Assembly (NCBI GenBank): GCA_017396465.1
Contig: JAFQLU010000014.1
Location: forward strand, 1 to 38,787
Length of the DNA: 38,787 nt
Reading direction: 5' to 3'
Source: Clostridia bacterium
GTDB lineage: Bacteria; Bacillota; Clostridia; UBA1381; UBA9506
Each line of letters starts with the position of its first letter. Within the stretch, counting starts at the first letter, position 1. Shown here one piece after another: positions 9,031 to 15,757 of this stretch. The position numbers and the translations under genes are program-made. The notes under the pieces were generated by a model. The model saw nothing but the letters and a program-made list of their open reading frames with translations, made no database searches and was not told the origin of the DNA.

Positions 9031-9114
9031 GCGGGCGTGGCGGAATTGGCAGACGCGCCAGATTTAGGTTCTGGTGGCAACCCCGTGCAGGTTCAAGTCC
9101 TGTCGCCCGCACCA
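9031..9114 (+). tRNA. tRNA-Leu (UAG anticodon)
   Basis: Acceptor GCGGGCG (9031-9037) pairs with CGCCCGC (9104-9110), followed by discriminator A and an encoded CCA (9112-9114). The anticodon stem CCAGA/TCTGG encloses a 7-nt loop with TAG at 9065-9067. A variable arm longer than 10 nt and the GGTTCAAGTCC T arm fit a class II leucine tRNA. Confidence 0.95.
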
Positions 9115-9145
9115 AAAAGACAGATTCCTTTGAATCTGTCTTTTT
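9114..9145 (+). terminator. Terminator of tRNA-Leu
   Basis: GACAGATTC / GAATCTGTC (9119-9127 / 9132-9140) with a 4-nt loop is followed by TTTTT, directly after the CCA end. Confidence 0.88.
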
Positions 9146-9198
9146 CCATGAGCGCACATTCACATATGACTTCATAAACCATAAAAAGAGGTGCAAAA

Positions 9199-10566
9199 AT
9201 GAATTACGATATTATCATCATCGGCGCCGGACCGGGCGGTATTTTTTCGGCTTACGAGCTTGCTGTTTCCAGACCGGAACTAAAAGTGGCTGTTTTTGAG
9301 GCCGGTCACGCGCTGGATCAAAGAGCATGTCCCATAGACGGGAAAAAGATAAAAACCTGCATTGGCTGCAAGAGCTGTTCTATCATGAGTGGTTTCGGCG
9401 GCGCAGGTGCATTTTCTGACGGAAAATACAACATCACCAACGATTTCGGAGGAACACTGTATGAATACATCGGAAAACCTCAGGCGCTGGAGCTGATGCA
9501 CTATGTGGACGATATCAACATGAAGTTCGGCGGCGAAGGAACCAAGCTGTATTCCACAACGGGTACCCGATTCAAAAAGCAATGTATCCAGAATGACCTG
9601 CACCTTTTGGACGCTTCCGTCCGCCATCTGGGAACAGATATCAACTATGTGGTGCTTGGAAACCTCTATACATTTTTAAAAGACAAAATCGATTTTTATT
9701 TCGATGCCCACGTAGATGCCATTGATATCATCGATGGTGGCTATCGCATAGTGTTACAGGACAAAACCTACACCTGCAATCAGTGCATTGTTTCTGTCGG
9801 CAGAAGCGGAAGCAAATGGATGGAATCTGTTTGCAGGCATTTAGACATCCCCACCAAGAGCAACCGCGTAGATATCGGCGTGCGGGTAGAGCTTCCTGCC
9901 GATGTATTTTCCCATCTGACCGATGAGTTGTATGAAAGTAAAATCGTGTACCGCACAGAACAATACGGCGATATGGTGCGTACCTTCTGTATGAATCCGA
10001 AGGGTGCCGTAGTCAATGAAAATACCAACGGCATCATCACCGTGAACGGTCACAGCTACGAAGACCCTGCAAGACAAACCGATAACACCAATTTCGCACT
10101 TCTGGTTGCAAAGCATTTTTCGGAGCCCTTCAAGGATTCCAACGGCTACGGCGAAAGCATTGCTCGGCTCAGCAATATGCTGGGCGGCGGCGTGATTGTT
10201 CAGCGGTTCGGCGATTTAATCCGCGGCCGCCGTTCCACTCCCGGCAGAATGCAGGATTCCTTTATCACGCCCACATTAAATGCAACCCCCGGTGACCTGA
10301 GCCTGGTGCTTCCGAAGCGAATTTTAGACGGCATCATCGAAATGATTTACGCACTGGATAAGGTTGCCCCCGGCACCGCCAACGACGATACGCTTCTTTA
10401 TGGCGTGGAAGTGAAGTTCTACAATATGGAAGTAGACGTTGACGAGCGCCTGGAATCCAAGTATAAAGGCTTATACATCATCGGTGACGGAAGCGGCATC
10501 ACCCATTCTTTATCTCACGCCTCCGCCAGCGGTGTTCATGTAGCAAGACAAATCATAAATCCGTAA
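9199..10566 (+). CDS. FAD-dependent oxidoreductase (COG2509-type NAD(P)/FAD dehydrogenase)
   Basis: This 455-aa cytoplasmic flavoprotein has an N-terminal Rossmann dinucleotide motif IIIIGAGPGGIFSAYELA (about 5-22) followed by an acidic strand end FEAGHALDQR. A cysteine cluster CPIDGKKIKTCIGCKSC (about 44-60) precedes GFGGAGAFSDGKYN. A second FAD contact, GLYIIGDGSGITHSLSHA, lies near the C terminus. This is the architecture of the uncharacterised FAD-dependent dehydrogenase group that includes putative geranylgeranyl-reductase-like and aminoacetone-oxidase-like proteins. Its reaction is unknown. The cysteines might bind a metal or cluster, which is inference. RBS AGAGGTG is 7 nt before ATG. 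It lies alone between the tRNA-Leu terminator and a bidirectional terminator. No clear promoter of its own was seen, so readthrough from the tRNA is possible. Confidence 0.85.
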   Translation: MNYDIIIIGAGPGGIFSAYELAVSRPELKVAVFEAGHALDQRACPIDGKKIKTCIGCKSCSIMSGFGGAGAFSDGKYNITNDFGGTLYEYIGKPQALELMHYVDDINMKFGGEGTKLYSTTGTRFKKQCIQNDLHLLDASVRHLGTDINYVVLGNLYTFLKDKIDFYFDAHVDAIDIIDGGYRIVLQDKTYTCNQCIVSVGRSGSKWMESVCRHLDIPTKSNRVDIGVRVELPADVFSHLTDELYESKIVYRTEQYGDMVRTFCMNPKGAVVNENTNGIITVNGHSYEDPARQTDNTNFALLVAKHFSEPFKDSNGYGESIARLSNMLGGGVIVQRFGDLIRGRRSTPGRMQDSFITPTLNATPGDLSLVLPKRILDGIIEMIYALDKVAPGTANDDTLLYGVEVKFYNMEVDVDERLESKYKGLYIIGDGSGITHSLSHASASGVHVARQIINP

Positions 10567-10585
10567 ACAGGGATAAAAACAACAA

Positions 10586-10616
10586 AAAGCCTCCGCACAA
10601 CAGATGCGGAGGCTTT
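10586..10616. terminator. Bidirectional terminator between flavoprotein and ferritin genes
   Basis: GCCTCCGCA / TGCGGAGGC (10589-10597 / 10605-10613) has AAAAA on its left and TTTACTTATTTT on its right. It therefore can terminate both converging genes. Confidence 0.85.
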
Positions 10617-10634
10617 ACTTATTTTCAAAAAAAC

Positions 10635-11147
10635 TTACAGAACCAGAGAAGGAGCTGTGTAAACGCGGGCAGCCAGCTCGCTGTTTAACATGTAAAGGCT
10701 CTTGGGGTCGGAGCCGAACAGTTCCATTTTGGTAATCATATCGTTGGCGTTGGTTTCTTCTTCGCCCTGCTCTTTTACGAACCAGTCTAAGAACTGCATG
10801 GTGCGGAAGTCTTTCACGTCATATGCAGCAGCATAGATATCGTTGATTAACGAGGTAACATATTCTTCATGCTCCAAGCCTGCTTTTAATACGGTCATAT
10901 CGCTGTCTAACACCTTGTCGGGTTTCGCGATTGCTTCTAAAGTTACCTTTTCGTTGTTGTTCTGCAGGTAACGGTAGAACAGCATTGCATGGTCTCTTTC
11001 TTCCTGTGCCTGGATATAGTACCAGTTTGCGAAGCCGTCTAAGCCTCTGTCTTCAAAATAGTTGGAAAAATCCAGATACAGATAAGCAGAATATAACTCC
11101 TTGTTAATCTGCTGGTTTAATAATTCTCGTACTTTTGCGTCCATCAT
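10635..11147 (-). CDS. ftnA: Ferritin (non-haem, FtnA type)
   Basis: This 170-aa four-helix protein stores iron in a 24-subunit shell by oxidising Fe2+. With the first ATG as residue 1, the ferroxidase residues fall exactly at E. coli FtnA positions: E17, E50 and H53 in QAQEERDHAM, E94 in LEHEEY, and Q127 and E130 in KEQGEEETNA. Tyr24 is also present. There is no haem-binding methionine pattern of bacterioferritin. Two in-frame ATGs (11147, 11144) are possible; GAAAGG lies 11 nt before the first. It has its own promoter and a candidate Fur/PerR-type operator just downstream of the transcription start. It is monocistronic, with a shared terminator. Confidence 0.94.
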   Translation of the reverse strand: MMDAKVRELLNQQINKELYSAYLYLDFSNYFEDRGLDGFANWYYIQAQEERDHAMLFYRYLQNNNEKVTLEAIAKPDKVLDSDMTVLKAGLEHEEYVTSLINDIYAAAYDVKDFRTMQFLDWFVKEQGEEETNANDMITKMELFGSDPKSLYMLNSELAARVYTAPSLVL

Positions 11148-11162
11148 TTATAACACAACCTT

Positions 11163-11177
11163 TCATAATCATTATTG
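11163..11177 (-). promoter_or_regulatory. Candidate Fur/PerR-family box in the ferritin leader
   Basis: On the minus strand CAATAATGATTATGA matches 11 of 14 specified positions of both the PerR (TTATAATnATTATAA) and Fur (TGATAATnATTATCA) consensus sequences. The core ATAAT-G-ATTAT is a perfect dyad. It lies between the predicted transcription start and the ribosome binding site. Which regulator binds it is unknown. Confidence 0.45.
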
Positions 11178-11195
11178 TCATTTCAGCTACTTTTT

Positions 11196-11224
11196 ATTTT
11201 ACCACAAAAACGGCATGTTGTAAA
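11196..11224 (-). promoter_or_regulatory. Promoter of the ferritin gene
   Basis: On the minus strand TTTACA (11224-11219), a 17-nt spacer and TAAAAT (11201-11196), about 50 nt upstream of the start codon. Confidence 0.75.
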
Positions 11225-11270
11225 GAATAAATCTCGTTTTTTTAAACTTCATCACAGATACCTCAAGCAC

Positions 11271-11302
11271 AAAAGCGGAAAACCTTCCAATGCCCCGCCT
11301 TT
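11271..11302 (-). terminator. Possible terminator after the CapA-like gene
   Basis: On the minus strand AAAGGCGG pairs with CCGCTTTT (one G-T) around a 16-nt loop, ending in a short T run. It is weaker than the other terminators here. Confidence 0.4.
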
Positions 11303-11311
11303 GATATGTTC

Positions 11312-12406
11312 TTATTTTTCGTTGGTGTGGTTATATGTCTTAAAGAGTTCTCTCCACACGTCTGTATGTGCTTCGCAATCCAAGAAATGTCCGAACAGGT
11401 CATCATCTTTTGATTCACTGTTTTCTGTAAACGCCTGACCGATGACGTGGGTGTACCATTCTGATACCGATTCACAGAATGCATGCCAGCCCTCTTCCCA
11501 CTTACCGTTTTGAAGCTCTTCATTCCGCTTTTCAAAAGCGTTTAAGATTTCTTCTTTTTCTTCGCCCTTGGCAATGGCGATGCCCGTCATATCCTCTGTT
11601 ATGGTCAGAGGCACAAAGCCGATGGTGTTGGCTTTGGTGTCGTACTGCACCGCTAAAGAGGTATTCCATGTTTCCTGCACGGAGAAGTTGGGTTTTACGA
11701 AATGGAAGTTGCCCTGACCGTACAGAATATGACTATCGTGGTACTCCTCATAGCATCCGATGCAATGGCTGTGCTGACATATTACCACATCCGCACCGTG
11801 GTCCACCATAGCACGGCAAAGCTTACAAAGTCTGGGAGAGGGATACTTACAATGCTCTTTTCCGCCGTGGTAAATCACGATCACACGGTCGTTTTCCGCT
11901 TTGGCATCACGGATATCAAACATGGTGTCGTATTCATCATAAGGACGGGAGCCCATTCTGTCCTCTAACGCATAAGAATACTCGTGTTCGCAGACAGCGA
12001 TAATGCAAACCTTTTCGCCATCCTTTTCCACCACATAATTTTTTCTGGAATCTTCATAGTTTTCACCAAAGCCGGTGTAATCCAGACCAACACGGTCCAG
12101 CTCGCGCAATGTATCCTTTGCGCCCTGTTTGCCGTAGTCGAAAATATGGTTGTTGCTTAAGCCGCAAACGGTGGCTCCAAGCATTTTTAATGTGTCTGCC
12201 GTCTCATGTGCCGCTTTTAAAGGGGGACCGAATTTTTTAATATCCTTATCATATTCCGTCAGCGCACATTCTAAATTTACAAAATTGATATCATTTCCCT
12301 GAAACAGCGTTACCACATCGGAAAATAAGGTTTCCACATCTTTTTTTGCAAACAAGGGGTTGGTGTTTGCCGTGGGGGATAAATCTGCCAGAAGCAACGT
12401 TTTCAT
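11312..12406 (-). CDS. CapA-family metallophosphoesterase-like protein
   Basis: This 364-aa protein matches the CapA / poly-gamma-glutamate-synthesis enzyme fold. Calcineurin-like metal-site motifs occur in order: LLLADLSPTAN at the N terminus, FVNLECALTE (about 45), LSNNHIFDYG (about 84), IVIYHGGKEH, VVICQHSHCIG and ILYGQGNFHF. There is no signal peptide or anchor, so unlike surface CapA it should be cytoplasmic; substrate unknown. The 364-aa length includes a charged, helical C-terminal tail of about 90 residues. RBS AAAAGGAG lies 9 nt before ATG. Its promoter overlaps that of the divergent AraC gene, so the two are likely functionally linked. Confidence 0.82.
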   Translation of the reverse strand: MKTLLLADLSPTANTNPLFAKKDVETLFSDVVTLFQGNDINFVNLECALTEYDKDIKKFGPPLKAAHETADTLKMLGATVCGLSNNHIFDYGKQGAKDTLRELDRVGLDYTGFGENYEDSRKNYVVEKDGEKVCIIAVCEHEYSYALEDRMGSRPYDEYDTMFDIRDAKAENDRVIVIYHGGKEHCKYPSPRLCKLCRAMVDHGADVVICQHSHCIGCYEEYHDSHILYGQGNFHFVKPNFSVQETWNTSLAVQYDTKANTIGFVPLTITEDMTGIAIAKGEEKEEILNAFEKRNEELQNGKWEEGWHAFCESVSEWYTHVIGQAFTENSESKDDDLFGHFLDCEAHTDVWRELFKTYNHTNEK

Positions 12407-12436
12407 TTTTCTTTCTCCTTTTATAGGAATTTAATA

Positions 12437-12465
12437 TTGACTTCCCGTACAATCCGGGATATAAT
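12437..12465 (+). promoter_or_regulatory. Promoter of the AraC gene at 12554 (overlaps capA-like promoter)
   Basis: TTGACT (12437-12442), a 17-nt spacer and TATAAT (12460-12465). The spacer contains the inverted repeat TCCCG-N7-CGGGA. Only one base separates its -10 box from the opposing -10 box. Confidence 0.7.
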
Positions 12466-12475
12466 CATTATATCC
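12457..12475. promoter_or_regulatory. 19-nt perfect palindrome joining two opposed -10 boxes
   Basis: GGATATAATCATTATATCC is a perfect 9-1-9 palindrome. It contains TATAAT on each strand and so is the -10 region of both divergent promoters. Its core also matches 12 of 14 positions of the PerR-box consensus, but promoter symmetry alone could explain that. Confidence 0.75.
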
Positions 12476-12495
12476 TTTTAGGAATCTTTCGGCAA
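12467..12495 (-). promoter_or_regulatory. Promoter of the CapA-like gene
   Basis: On the minus strand TTGCCG (12495-12490), a 17-nt spacer and TATAAT (12472-12467). Confidence 0.7.
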
Positions 12496-12553
12496 TACCC
12501 GATGTTACGAAAAGAAATTATTTTTTGCACAATATTAAGATGAAGGTGGCATT

Positions 12554-13309
12554 ATGAACCCATTTATCGTCCGTGATATTTCCCATTACTGCAATATATC
12601 CGTCAGCAGATGCCAGCCCATACCGGAGCGCATCATTCCTTTTTACGACCTGACCTTTGTGCTGTCCGGCAGCATGACATACACCTTAGGCGGCAAAAAG
12701 TTTCCCATGAAAAAAAGCGACGCCATCCTGTTTCGCCCCGGTGATGTCCGCGGTCGGCTTGCTGGCACGGAAGCAGTTTCCTATGTCAGCTTTAATTTTA
12801 CGGTAGCAGACGAAAATTTCATGACCTTTGACCGTTTTCTCCCTCATTCTGTTACCGCCGAAATCCGCAGGCTGATTTCCGTGTTTCCCCAGAGCCATCT
12901 TTCGCCCTACTATCACTCCGCCGAAAAAGCGGCAAGCATGCTGAATTACATTCTTTTGGAGCTTGCAGATGTGATGCAGTCGGGCTGTAATAACGAGCAT
13001 GTTTTAAACATTCTCCGCTATGTCGACTCCCACATCACGGAAAAGCTGACGCTCAAGTCCGTGAGTAGTCATGTAAATCTTTCCAAGGAATACACCTGCG
13101 CCATTTTCCGTCAGGAGGTGGGCAAAACCGTTACGGAATATATCAACGAACGGAAAATGCTACTGGCAAAGGAGCTGATTTTAAAAGGCGAAATGTCTCT
13201 TAATGATATTTCGACACACCTTTCCTTTGAAAACTACGCCTACTTTTCCCGTTTGTTCAAGCGGTACTTTGACGTTACCCCCGTTTCCCTGCAAAAAAAG
13301 AACCGATAA
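12554..13309 (+). CDS. AraC-family transcriptional regulator with cupin sensor domain
   Basis: This 251-aa protein has an N-terminal cupin-like arm (about 1-125; FVLSGSMTYTLGGKKFPMKK and AILFRPGDVRGRL, where the sugar-binding half of AraC lies). A C-terminal double helix-turn-helix follows (about 150-250; KLTLKSVSSHVNLSKEYTCA and SLNDISTHLSFENYAYFSRL). RBS AAGGTGG lies 5 nt before ATG. It is divergent from the CapA-like gene through an overlapping promoter. It converges on the mannosidase operon, either of which it may control. Ligand unknown. Confidence 0.9.
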   Translation: MNPFIVRDISHYCNISVSRCQPIPERIIPFYDLTFVLSGSMTYTLGGKKFPMKKSDAILFRPGDVRGRLAGTEAVSYVSFNFTVADENFMTFDRFLPHSVTAEIRRLISVFPQSHLSPYYHSAEKAASMLNYILLELADVMQSGCNNEHVLNILRYVDSHITEKLTLKSVSSHVNLSKEYTCAIFRQEVGKTVTEYINERKMLLAKELILKGEMSLNDISTHLSFENYAYFSRLFKRYFDVTPVSLQKKNR

Positions 13310-13315
13310 AGAAAA

Positions 13316-13356
13316 AGGACTGTAAAAAACTTTGTTTTTTACAGTCCTGCTTTTTT
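13316..13356. terminator. Bidirectional terminator between AraC gene and hydrolase gene
   Basis: A 14-bp stem (13316-13329 / 13335-13348; core AGGACTGT/ACAGTCCT) with loop CTTTG is followed by TTTTTT on the plus strand and TTTTCTTT on the minus strand. Confidence 0.88.
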
Positions 13357-13365
13357 ACAAGCTTT

Positions 13366-14367
13366 TTATTTTAAATCTTTTATCATGGTTTCAATGGGTG
13401 CATCGTCTTTACAGAATTCGTGAGTGCCATCAAATACCATAAGGCGCGTCCAGCTTTCCCAATCGGGGCTGATTTCCTTCATGCGCTCAAAGGAGCGGAT
13501 GCTTTCTCTGTAATCAAAAAGCTCGTCTTTATCCCCCATCTGAAGACAGATTTTCCGAGGATAGACAAGGCAGGAAATTTCCGCATCGTCAAACAACTCT
13601 GCGGCATTTTGCCAGGTCCAGTCCGTCCTGGGCTGGGCGTCTCTGGTGTTAAAGAAGGAGCAGGACACCGAGGACAGAATTCTGGTATCTGCCGCCGCCA
13701 GAAACAAGGTATAAAATCCACCGTAGGAAAGGCCTGCCATACCAAAGTTTTTCACATAGCTTTGGGCTTCAAAATAGTCCAGCACTCTCTGAAGACCGTA
13801 TAGCTCTACGGCGGTAACAGAGCTTCCTACCCTTTTCAAAGCGGCATCGATTCTTTCGCGGTCATAGGGCGCTCCATAGCATTCTTTATCCCACAAAACA
13901 AGTTGCGGCGCAAACACATGCACATCGTGCTTTAAAATACGGTGCAATAAATCGTTGTAGTTGGTAGTATCACCATATATGCCGGAAATCAGCTCCGGTG
14001 TACCGAGACCGCCGTGTTGTGCAAGAATCAGCGGTTTTTTCTCGTCTCCGTCTCTTCGGAAGAACAGCCCCGTTAAAGCAAGGTCTTCCAGCACAAAAAA
14101 CTGCATCCGGAAGATGCTGTATCCATCCTCACGGGACAATAGCTCGGAGGTAACCTCCGGCACACCCTGCCGCACCTCCGTCATTGGCCAGCCCAGCATT
14201 TTTTTGAAATCTTCCCGATAGGCTTCTCCGTTTTTTAAGATGTCTTTCGCATATACCTTCCGCTTTTCAGCCGCCTGCTGTTCCCGGTTTTTGATTATGG
14301 TATAAAGCCCGTCTAAATAGCTTTGCTTTATGTGTTCTGTATCCTGTTTTTGCTCCTGATATTTCAT
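13366..14367 (-). CDS. Alpha/beta-hydrolase (acetyl-xylan-esterase / dienelactone-hydrolase-like)
   Basis: This 333-aa protein has the alpha/beta-hydrolase triad in order. The nucleophile elbow is GLSYGG (Ser near 220), the acid is in KICLQMGDKDELFD, and the histidine is in FDGTHEF near the C terminus. LILAQHGGLG forms the oxyanion-hole HGG segment. An N-terminal helical region (about 1-60, KQSYLDGLYTIIKNREQQ) resembles the cap of large bacterial esterases. There is no signal peptide. It probably removes an ester (for example acetyl) group from a sugar handled by the upstream alpha-mannosidase; this role is inferred from the operon. RBS AAGGAG lies 8 nt before ATG and the gene starts 38 nt after the M20 gene. 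It is last in the operon. Confidence 0.78.
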   Translation of the reverse strand: MKYQEQKQDTEHIKQSYLDGLYTIIKNREQQAAEKRKVYAKDILKNGEAYREDFKKMLGWPMTEVRQGVPEVTSELLSREDGYSIFRMQFFVLEDLALTGLFFRRDGDEKKPLILAQHGGLGTPELISGIYGDTTNYNDLLHRILKHDVHVFAPQLVLWDKECYGAPYDRERIDAALKRVGSSVTAVELYGLQRVLDYFEAQSYVKNFGMAGLSYGGFYTLFLAAADTRILSSVSCSFFNTRDAQPRTDWTWQNAAELFDDAEISCLVYPRKICLQMGDKDELFDYRESIRSFERMKEISPDWESWTRLMVFDGTHEFCKDDAPIETMIKDLK

Positions 14368-14405
14368 GATGTCTCTCCTTCTTTCTCTTCTGCTATCATG
14401 CCGTG

Positions 14406-15740
14406 TTATATACGCACAACCGCCTCATCGCCCTGATAGGTGATGCGGTCTCCTTTGCAGGTAAAGGCTTCCACATAAGCAAAATATTCTTCTTTTGAGG
14501 CAAACAGCGGTTTGAAATCCCGGATGATTTCTTTGGCGCGCACACCGTCATCCTTTAAAAGCAGACTCAGCATGGCAAGCTGCCATTTTGCCGAAGCCAC
14601 GCAGGCAAGGTCGGGATTATCGATATAATAATCCGCGCCGTGGCTGGTGCCGACTGCACCGGGTGCGTAAGGATGCACAATGGGCATCACGCAGGACAAG
14701 TCGCCCATATCCGTGCTGCCGCCTTCAATGTTATTCGTTCTGGAAAACGGAATTTCCGGCAAAAACTTTGCCGCATCCTCTGCTAAATCCATCATGCCAT
14801 CACTATTGATATGCGGCGCATAACCGGGAGTATCCTGAATTTCCACATTGGCGCCCAGAGACAGAGCCGCACCGCACAGCGCACGGTTTACCTTTTTGTT
14901 TGCCGCAAGGATGGCATCATAGGTTTTACCGCGGACATAGCTTTCGATGATAACGGTGTCGGGAACGGCGTTTACCGCGCTTCCGCCCTTCGTGATAATG
15001 GGGTGCACACGGATAGAATCCTCGTCCTGAAAGGTTTCCCTTGCGGCATTGATGGCGCTAAGCCCCTGGGTTGCGGCGTAAAGCGCATTGCAACCGTTCC
15101 AGGGCGCACCGCCGGCGTGGGCAGATTTTCCCTTATAAATCACACGCTTTGCAAGGCATCCCACAGAGCCTTTCCGCATGGTAAACGAGTCTCCTCTTGT
15201 GGTATGCACAATAAAGGCGATGTCCACACCGTCGAAATAGCCGCGGTATAAAAATTCCGATTTTCCGCCGAAATAATGAATGGTGCCGTTTTCTTTCAGG
15301 CCGGAGCGGTATTCCACTTCAATCAGCTCTTCTGCCGGAACGGCGCAAAGACGGATTCTGCCGCATAAGCCGTCTAATGCCCCATCTTCTGCAAGTGCCG
15401 ATGCAATCCCCACCAACGCCGCACACTGCGCGCTATGACCGCAGCAATGCACTGCGCCGGTTTCCTTGTCCGCATCAGGATGCTCCACGCAGATTAAGGA
15501 ATCCAGCTCGCCTAAAATCAGAACCTCCGGACCGGGGCGACCAGTGTCGAGCACCGTGTAAAACCCGGGAATATCACCGGCACAGACGATGTTATATCCC
15601 AAATCTTCAAACACCTTTTCCATATACGCCGAGGTTTTCACCTCGCGGTAGCCCGTTTCGGGGTTTGCCCAGATATAGTTTTGCGTTTCAACAATTTTCT
15701 CTCTGTATTTGTCCACGCGGGACATCAGCTTTTCTACCAT
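14406..15740 (-). CDS. M20-family amidohydrolase (AbgB-like)
   Basis: This 444-aa metallopeptidase-fold protein is likely to cleave an amide bond (N-acyl or aminoacyl) in the cytoplasm. Ordered family motifs are LILGELDSL, GAVHCCGHSAQCAALVG (metal-binding Cys/His), AVPAEE (catalytic Glu pair), FIVHTT, GKSAHAGGAPWNG at the dimerisation-domain start, EGGSTDMGDLS and GTSHGADYYI. In most M20D enzymes the second motif reads CGHDAH; here it is CGHSAQ. The start ATG 15740 has AGGAG 8 nt upstream and lies 17 nt after the mannosidase stop; a longer frame to 15791 would overlap that gene. It sits between a mannosidase and an esterase, which suggests deacylation of an amino-sugar or glycoconjugate, but this is inference. 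Confidence 0.84.
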   Translation of the reverse strand: MVEKLMSRVDKYREKIVETQNYIWANPETGYREVKTSAYMEKVFEDLGYNIVCAGDIPGFYTVLDTGRPGPEVLILGELDSLICVEHPDADKETGAVHCCGHSAQCAALVGIASALAEDGALDGLCGRIRLCAVPAEELIEVEYRSGLKENGTIHYFGGKSEFLYRGYFDGVDIAFIVHTTRGDSFTMRKGSVGCLAKRVIYKGKSAHAGGAPWNGCNALYAATQGLSAINAARETFQDEDSIRVHPIITKGGSAVNAVPDTVIIESYVRGKTYDAILAANKKVNRALCGAALSLGANVEIQDTPGYAPHINSDGMMDLAEDAAKFLPEIPFSRTNNIEGGSTDMGDLSCVMPIVHPYAPGAVGTSHGADYYIDNPDLACVASAKWQLAMLSLLLKDDGVRAKEIIRDFKPLFASKEEYFAYVEAFTCKGDRITYQGDEAVVRI

Positions 15741-15757
15741 CTTTTTATCTCCTTTTT

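Noticed and set aside
8784..9299. Plus-strand frame crossing tRNA-Leu
   Set aside because: It would translate through the tRNA and its terminator; the tRNA structure is certain.
12457..12475. PerR box controlling the CapA-like and AraC genes
   Set aside because: It matches 12 of 14 consensus positions, but the two opposed TATAAT boxes fully explain the palindrome; kept only as a secondary possibility.
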